The notes under the pieces were generated by a model. That model was not told the DNA's origin. It worked only from the letters and a program-made list of their open reading frames with translations, and did not search any database. Below, one piece after another: positions 58,115 to 64,000 of a stretch of DNA of 64,000 bases (position 1 is its first letter; each line of letters begins with the position of its first letter). Origin of the DNA: Sorghum bicolor (Eukaryota; Streptophyta; Magnoliopsida; Poales; Poaceae); NCBI RefSeq assembly GCF_000003195.3, contig NW_018396402.1, positions 369,390 to 433,389 of the forward strand, written 5' to 3'. The translations under genes and the position numbers were made by a program.

Positions 58115-61100
58115 AGATAGGTTCACGGTTTGCGTGGAACATACCATATGCTTGGAAATCAATTTGGATGCACCTGATGGAACTCCTTGATGACGTGTGT
58201 CACATGGAATCTCGCTTTGGTCTGTTTAGAAATAGTGTTAGTTTTGCTGCTAGATATGTGCATGGTTTGCGCCTAATGCACCATAGTCTAAGAAACCATT
58301 TTGGATGCACCTGTTTGTACTTCGGTGAATAGGCTCAAGTGGAATCTCGGTTTGATCTGTTTGGAGATAGTGCTAATCTTGATGCAAGATAGGTGCATGT
58401 TTGCAAGGAACATACCATATGCTTAGAAATCAATTTGGACGCACCCAATCGAACTCCTAGATGACGTGTGTCATATGGAATCTTGCTTCGGTCTATTTGT
58501 AGACATTGTAAGTTTTAGTGCAAGATAGATGCACAGTTTGCGCCTAATGCACCATAGTCAAAGAAACCATTTTGGACGCACTACTTAATACTCCTAGGTG
58601 AAGAGGCTCAAGTGGAAGCTTGGTTCAGTCAGTTTGGAGATAGTGCTAATCCTTATGCAAGGTAGGTGCATGGTTTGCATGGAACATACCATATGCTTGG
58701 AAGTCAATTTGGATGCACCCGATGGAACTCCATGATGACATGTGTCACATGGAATCTCGCTTCGGTCTATTTGGAGACATTGTTAGTTTCGGTGCATGAT
58801 AGGTGCACAGTTTGCACCTAATGCACCATAGTCTAAGAAACCATTTTGTACGCACTTGTTGATACTCCTAGGTGAAGGGGTTCAAGTGGATGCTCGGTTT
58901 TGTCTGTTTGGAGATAGTGATAATCTTGATGCAAGATAGGTGCACGGTTTGCATGGAACATACCAAATGCTTGGAAATCAATCTGGACGCACATGATGGA
59001 ACTCCTAGATGACGTGTGTCATATGAAATCTTGCTTCAATCTGTTTGGAGAGAGTGTTAGTTTCGGTGCAAGATAGGTGCAAGGTTTGCACATAATACAG
59101 CATAGGCTAAGAAACCATTTTGGACACACATGATGGTACTCCAAGGTAAAAGGCTCAAGTGAAAGCTCGGTTTGGTCTATTTGGAGATAGTGCTAATCTT
59201 GATGCAAGATAGATGCACGGTCTGCATGGAACGTACCATATGCTTAGAAATTAATTTGGACACACCCGATAGAACTCCTTGATGACGTGTGTCATATGGA
59301 ATCTCGCATTGGTGTGCTTAGAGACAGTATTAGTTTCGGTGCAAGATATATGCACGGTTTGCGCCTAATGCACCAAAGTCTAAGAAACCATTTCGGAAGC
59401 ACCTGTTGGTACTCCTAGGTGAAGAGGCTCAAGTGGAGGCTTGGTTCGGTCTGTTTAGAGATAGTGCTAATCTTGATGCAAGATAGGTTCACCCTTTGCA
59501 TGGAACATACCGTATGCTTAGAAATCAATTTGGACGCACTAGATGGAACTCCTAGATGACATGTGTCATATGGAATCTCACTTCGGTCTATTTAGAGACA
59601 GTGTTAGTTTCGATCCAAGATAGGTGCATGGTTTGCACCTAATGCACCATAGGATAGGAAACCATTTTGGACGCACCCGATGGTACTCCTAGGTCAAGGG
59701 GCACAAGTGAAAGCTCGGTTTATTCTGTTTGGAGATAGTGCTAATCTTGATGCAAGATAGATGCACGGTTTGCATGGAACATATGATATGCTCAGATATT
59801 AATTAGGACGCACCTGATATAACTCCTTGATGATGTGCGTCATATGGAATCTTGCTTCGGTTTGTTTAGAGACAATGTTAGTTTTGGTAGAAGATATGTG
59901 CACAGTTTACGCATAATGCACCATAGCCTAAGAAACCATTTTAGACGCACCCGATGGTACTCGTAGTTGAAGAGGCTCAAGTGGAGGCTCGATTTGGTCT
60001 GTTCGGATACAGTGCTAATCTTGATGCAACATAGTTGCACAATTTGCATGGAACATACCATATGTTAAAAAATCAATTTGGACGCACCCAATGGAACTCC
60101 TAGATGGCGTGTGTCATATGGAATCTCGCTTCAGTCTATTAGGAGACAATCTTAGTTTTGGTGCAATAGGTGCATAGTTTATGCCTAATGCACCATAGTC
60201 TAAGAAACCATTTTTGACGCACCTGTTTGTACTCCTAGATGAAGAGGCTCAAGTGGAAGCTCGCTTCGGTCTATTTGGAGATAGTGCTAATCTTGATGCA
60301 AGATAGGTGCACGGTTTGCATGGAACATACCATATGCTTGGAAATCAATTTGGATGCACCCAATGGAACTCCTTGATGACTTGTGTCATATGGAATCTTG
60401 CATTGGTGTGCTTAGAGACAGTATTAGTTTCGGTGCAAGATATATGCACGGTTTGCGCCTAATGCACCAAAGTCTAAGAAACCATTTTGGAAGCACCTGT
60501 TGGTACTCCTAGGTGAAGAGGCTCAAGTGGAGGCTCGGTTTGGTCTGTTTAGAGATAGTGCTAATCTTGATGCAAGATAGGTTCACGATTTGCATGGAAC
60601 ATACCATATGCTCAGAAATTAATTTGGACGCACCCAATGGAAGTCCTAGATGGCGTGTGTCGTATGGAATCTTGCTTCGGTCTGTTTGGAGACAATGTTA
60701 GTTTTGGTGCAAGATAGGTGCATAGTTTGTGAATAATGCACCATGGTCTAAAAAACTATTTTTGACGCACCTGTTTGTACTCCTAGATGAAGAGGCTCAA
60801 GTGGAAGCTCCGTTCGGTCTGTTTGGAGATAGTGCTAATCTTGATGCAAGATAGATGCACGGTATGCATGGAACATACCATATGCTTGGAAATCAATTTG
60901 GATGCACCCGATGAACTCCTTGATGACGTGTGTCATATGGAATCTCGCTTTGGTCTGTGTTGGAAACAGTGTTAGTTTCGGTGCAAGATATGTGCATGGT
61001 TTGCGTCTAATGCACCATAGTCTAAGAAACCATTTTGGAAGCACCTGTTGGTACTTCGGTGAATAGGCTCAAGTGGAAGCTCGGTTTGATCTGTTTGGAG

Positions 61101-61200
61101 ATAGTGTTAATCTTGGTGCAAGATAGGTGCATGATTTGCAAGGAACATACCATATGCTTGGAAATCAATTTGGATGCACCCGATGTAACTCCTTGATGAC

Positions 61201-61850
61201 GTGTGTCATATGGAATCTCGCTTTGGTCTGTTTAGAAATTGTGTTTGTTTCAGTGCAAGATATGGGCATGGTTTGCGCCTAATGCACCATAGTCTAAGAA
61301 ACCATTTTAGAAGCACCTGTTGGCACTTCGGTGAAGAGGCTCAAGTGGAAGCTTGGTTCGGTCTGTTTGGAGATAGTGCTAATCTTGATGCAAGATAGGT
61401 GCACGGTTTGCAAGGAATATACCATATGCTTAGAAATCAATTTGGACGCACCCAATGGAACTCCTAGATGACGTGTGTCATATGGAATCTCGCTTTGGTC
61501 TGTTTAGAAATTGTGTTAGTTTCAGTGCAAGATATGGGCATGGTTTGCGCCTAACGCACCATAGCCTAAGAAACCATTTTGGAAGCACTTGTTGGCACTT
61601 CGGTGAAGAGGCTCAAGTGGGAGCTCGGTTCGGTCTGTTTGGAGATAGTGCTAATCTTGATGCAAGATAGGTGCACGGTTTGCAAGGAACATACCATATG
61701 CTTTGAAATCAATTTGGACGCACCCAATGGAACTCCTAGATGACGTGTGTCACATGGAATCTCGCTTTGGTCTGTTTAGAAATTGTGTTAGTTTCAGTGC
61801 AAGATATGGGCATGGTTTGCGCCTAACGCACCATAGTCTAAGATAGGTGC
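61201..61850 (+). repeat. Local amplification of one A/B dimer
   Basis: Three successive near-identical copies of one dimer, recognised by GAAATTGTGTTAGTTTCAGT and GATATGGGCATGG at about 61231, 61503 and 61775, spaced about 272-273 bp. The HOR order is replaced here by simple dimer repetition. Confidence 0.85.
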
Positions 61851-62387
61851 ACGATTTGCATGGAACATACCATATGCTCAGAAATCAATTTGGACGCACC
61901 AGATGGAACTCCTAGATGACATGTGTCATATGGAATCTCACTTCGGTCTGTTTAGAGACAGTGTTAGTTTCGATGCAAGATAGGTGCATGGTTTGCACCT
62001 AATGCACCATAGGATAAGAAACCATTTTGGACGCACCCGATGGTACTCCTAGGTCAAGGGGCTCAAGTGAAAGCTCGGTTTGGTCTATTTGGAGATAGTG
62101 CTAATCTTGATGCAAGATAGATGCACGGTTTGCATGGAAAATATGACATGCTTTGAAATCAATTAGGACACACCTGATATAACTCTTTGATGATGTGCGT
62201 CATATGGAATCTTGCTTCGGTTTGTTTAGAGACAATGTTAGTTTTGGTAGAAGATATGTGCACAGTTTACGGCTAATGCACCATAGGCTAAGAAACCATT
62301 TTAGACGCACCCGATGGTACTCGTAGTTGAAGAGGCTCAAGTGGAGGCTCGATTTGGTCTATTCGAATATAGTAGAGGCTCAAGTAG

Positions 62388-62924
62388 ACGCCAGCGGGCC
62401 AGAAGCGAGGCCGCGGCCTGCTAGCGCCCCCTTTCCCTTTTCTATTTTTTTTTTGAATTTCTTTTCTCAAATCCTCTTCCAAAAGCATTTTGACCATTTT
62501 CAAATCATTTTCACCATTTTCACCCAAAAGCAAAGTGGTGCCAAACTAAAAGTTCTACAACTTTGCTTTAATAGGTAAGACCAAATTCTAAATAGAATTT
62601 GAATTACAAATTAAAACTTAGTTCTAGGTTTTTAAATAAAGTTATTTTGGATACTTTGTATAAATCCCATTTCTCAAATTCCATAGCTCCAAAAATTGCA
62701 CAAAAATATTCTAAATTCTTCTCACACATAAATCAACCTAATTTGAATTTTTCACAATTTTAGAAGCAAGCATCATATTTTTAACATATTTAGAACACAT
62801 GAGATGATGCACATAAAATCATAATTTGACAAGAGTGTCATGCTCATGATGCTTATGCTTTGATGGAATGCTTATGCATGGCTTTGGTGAGACTAAGTGC
62901 ATGCTTAACACCTAGGGTGTTACA
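62388..62924 (-). repeat. Truncated 3' LTR of a chromovirus-type retroelement
   Basis: Read on the minus strand it begins TGTAACACCCTAGG at 62924, directly after a polypurine tract. It continues AT-rich, then GC-rich, and stops at the satellite near 62387 without a CA terminus or target duplication. About 537 bp remain. Confidence 0.75.
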
Positions 62925-62940
62925 GCCCTTCCCCCCTTAG
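62925..62940 (-). promoter_or_regulatory. Polypurine tract of the right-edge chromovirus
   Basis: The minus strand reads CTAAGGGGGGAAGGGC, ending directly at the LTR TG and overlapping the TAA stop of pol. Confidence 0.75.
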
Positions 62941-64000
62941 GGAAATCTCGTCCCGAGATTTTGGGTTACTAACCATTTCTTATGAAACTTTGGGTAAACT
63001 GTTTTTAAGTAATCCTCTGTTTCCCAGGTGGCATCCCTATCGTCATGATGACTCCACACCACCTTATATGTTCTGACAATTCTGTTTCGGGTTACTCGCT
63101 CCTTGGTATCCACGATTCCCACTGGCTGCTCTTTATACTCTAAGTCTGCTTTTATTTTGATCCCTCGGGGTTCAATTCTTCGCTCAGGCACTTTCAAACA
63201 TTTCCGTAGTTGCGACACATGGAAGACCGGAAAGATCGAGCTCATCTCTTTAGGTAACTGAATCTTATAGGCCACTGGGCCTTTCCTCTCTAGCACTTGG
63301 TACGGTCCCACATATCTGGGTGCAAGCTTGCTTCGAACTCGGAAACGTTGAACTTTCTTCATTGGCGTAACCTTGAGGTACACATAGTCACCTATGTTGA
63401 ATTCAAGTGGCCTTCTTCTCTTATCAGCATAACTCTTCTGTCGTGATTGCGCTGCTTGCATATGTTGCTGTATAATCTGCACCTTTTTCTCGGCATCATT
63501 CACAAAGTCGATACCATAGTATCTTCTTTCACCAGGTTCAACCCAGTTTAACGGAGTTCGACATCTTCGACCATACAAAGCTTCAAACGGGGCCATCTTG
63601 ATGCTCTCTTGATAACTATTATTGTAGGAGAATTCAGCCAAAGGTAACCACGATTCCCATGATCCCTTGGATGATAGCACACAGGCTCTCAGCATATCTT
63701 CTAACACTTGATTTAGCCTCTCGGTTTGACCTGAAGTCTGGGGATGATACGCCGTGCTTCTTATCAGACTGGTCCCCAAGCTCTTATGCATGCGCTCCCA
63801 GAAGTGAGCAGTGAACTGCGGTCCTCTATCCGATATGATAGTTTTGGGAATACCATGCAATTTGACGATCTCAGCCATATATATATCAGCATACTCGGGA
63901 GGTCTGTATGTGTTCTTGACTGGAATGAAATGAGCCGACTTGGTTAATCGATCTATGATTACCCAAATCGAGTCATTCCCCTTCGTGGTTATCGGTAAGC
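62937..64000 (-). CDS. pol: Chromovirus integrase with chromodomain (3' end of pol, runs off window)
   Basis: Open in one frame from the window edge to TAA at 62937-62939. The methionine at 63878 is internal: the frame upstream continues with WVIIDRLTKSAHFIPVKN, which contains the first catalytic Asp of integrase. The second Asp is in IISDRGPQFTAHFWE and the Glu in QTSGQTERLNQ. Near the C-terminus are GPYQVLERKGPVAYKIQLP and HVSQLRKCL, then a chromodomain-like segment (YKVVWSHHDDRDATWETED, about 63010-63090). This order is that of plant chromoviruses, probably the Tekay/Del/RIRE3 group. It inserts element DNA; the chromodomain is thought to steer insertion to heterochromatin. No stop or frameshift is seen in the visible 1 kb. 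Confidence 0.9.
   Translation of the reverse strand, partial: LPITTKGNDSIWVIIDRLTKSAHFIPVKNTYRPPEYADIYMAEIVKLHGIPKTIISDRGPQFTAHFWERMHKSLGTSLIRSTAYHPQTSGQTERLNQVLEDMLRACVLSSKGSWESWLPLAEFSYNNSYQESIKMAPFEALYGRRCRTPLNWVEPGERRYYGIDFVNDAEKKVQIIQQHMQAAQSRQKSYADKRRRPLEFNIGDYVYLKVTPMKKVQRFRVRSKLAPRYVGPYQVLERKGPVAYKIQLPKEMSSIFPVFHVSQLRKCLKVPERRIEPRGIKIKADLEYKEQPVGIVDTKERVTRNRIVRTYKVVWSHHDDRDATWETEDYLKTVYPKFHKKWLVTQNLGTRFP

Larger units (their letters stand above)
53265..62387 (+). repeat. 137-bp satellite array, longest block, with local rearrangements
   Basis: A/B dimers. The HOR marker occurs at about 55045, 57616, 59812 and 62170. The interval 57616-59812 is 2196 bp (16 monomers). The intervals 55045-57616 (2571 bp) and 59812-62170 (2358 bp) contain extra or reshuffled monomers. 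Subtracting element 2, the spacing from 43585 to 55045 is about 2193 bp, so element 2 sits inside a full-length HOR unit. The array ends in a scrambled piece (AGAGGCTCAAGTAG) at about 62373-62387. Confidence 0.92.

Noticed and set aside
28895..62387. Regular repeats as a CRISPR array
   Set aside because: Units of 137 bp abut with no unique spacers, and the context is a plant genome.

Overview
The window is plant nuclear DNA. It looks like pericentromere or centromere from an andropogonoid grass of the Sorghum/Saccharum/Miscanthus type. About 29-30 kb of the 64 kb is a tandem satellite with a 137-bp basic period, the period known for the sorghum CEN38 / sugarcane SCEN centromeric repeat; that family name is from memory and was not searched. 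Everything else is nested mobile elements. I see no ordinary single-copy host gene, no rRNA or tRNA gene and no CRISPR.

Layout. 1-4020: satellite in minus orientation, with a 190-N assembly gap at 2661-2850. About 4021-4052: scrambled inversion junction. 4053-7056: satellite in plus orientation. 7057-28894: a composite insertion made of (a) an LTR-like fragment at 7084-10666, (b) a minus-strand plant-mobile-domain (PMD) gene split into 10667-12257 and 26571-27647, carried antisense by an LTR retroelement whose 3' LTR is 28197-28894, and (c) a complete 14.3-kb Ty3/gypsy element of the Tat lineage (12258-26565, minus orientation, GGTCT target duplication) inserted in the middle of the PMD gene. 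28895-44002: plus-orientation satellite interrupted by a solo LTR (33497-34610, CTTGG duplication) and a hAT-type MITE (38642-39165, 8-bp duplication). 44003-53264: a second, pol-less relative of the 14.3-kb element (CACCT duplication). 53265-62387: satellite. 62388-64000: the 3' end of a chromodomain-bearing Ty3/gypsy element (minus strand), truncated at its LTR and running off the window.

The satellite is not a simple monomer array. Two diverged 137-bp types (A and B) alternate, and the dimers come in eight recognisable variants that recur in a fixed order. This gives a higher-order repeat of 16 monomers (about 2.18-2.19 kb), with shorter versions where hybrid monomers mark unequal exchange. 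The two blocks flanking the inversion share one derived hybrid.

The 14.3-kb element has LTRs that look identical apart from one G in a G-run, so it inserted very recently. Its gag-pro-pol frame nevertheless has two in-frame stops and an Asp-to-Asn change in the second RNase H. The antisense accessory gene it carries (six exons, 1297 codons, coiled coil) is open from start to stop with good splice sites throughout. The second copy has lost pol altogether. The nested picture is an element with an antisense accessory gene (Transposase_28 type) inserted into the antisense accessory gene (PMD type) of another element, itself inserted in a centromeric higher-order repeat array.
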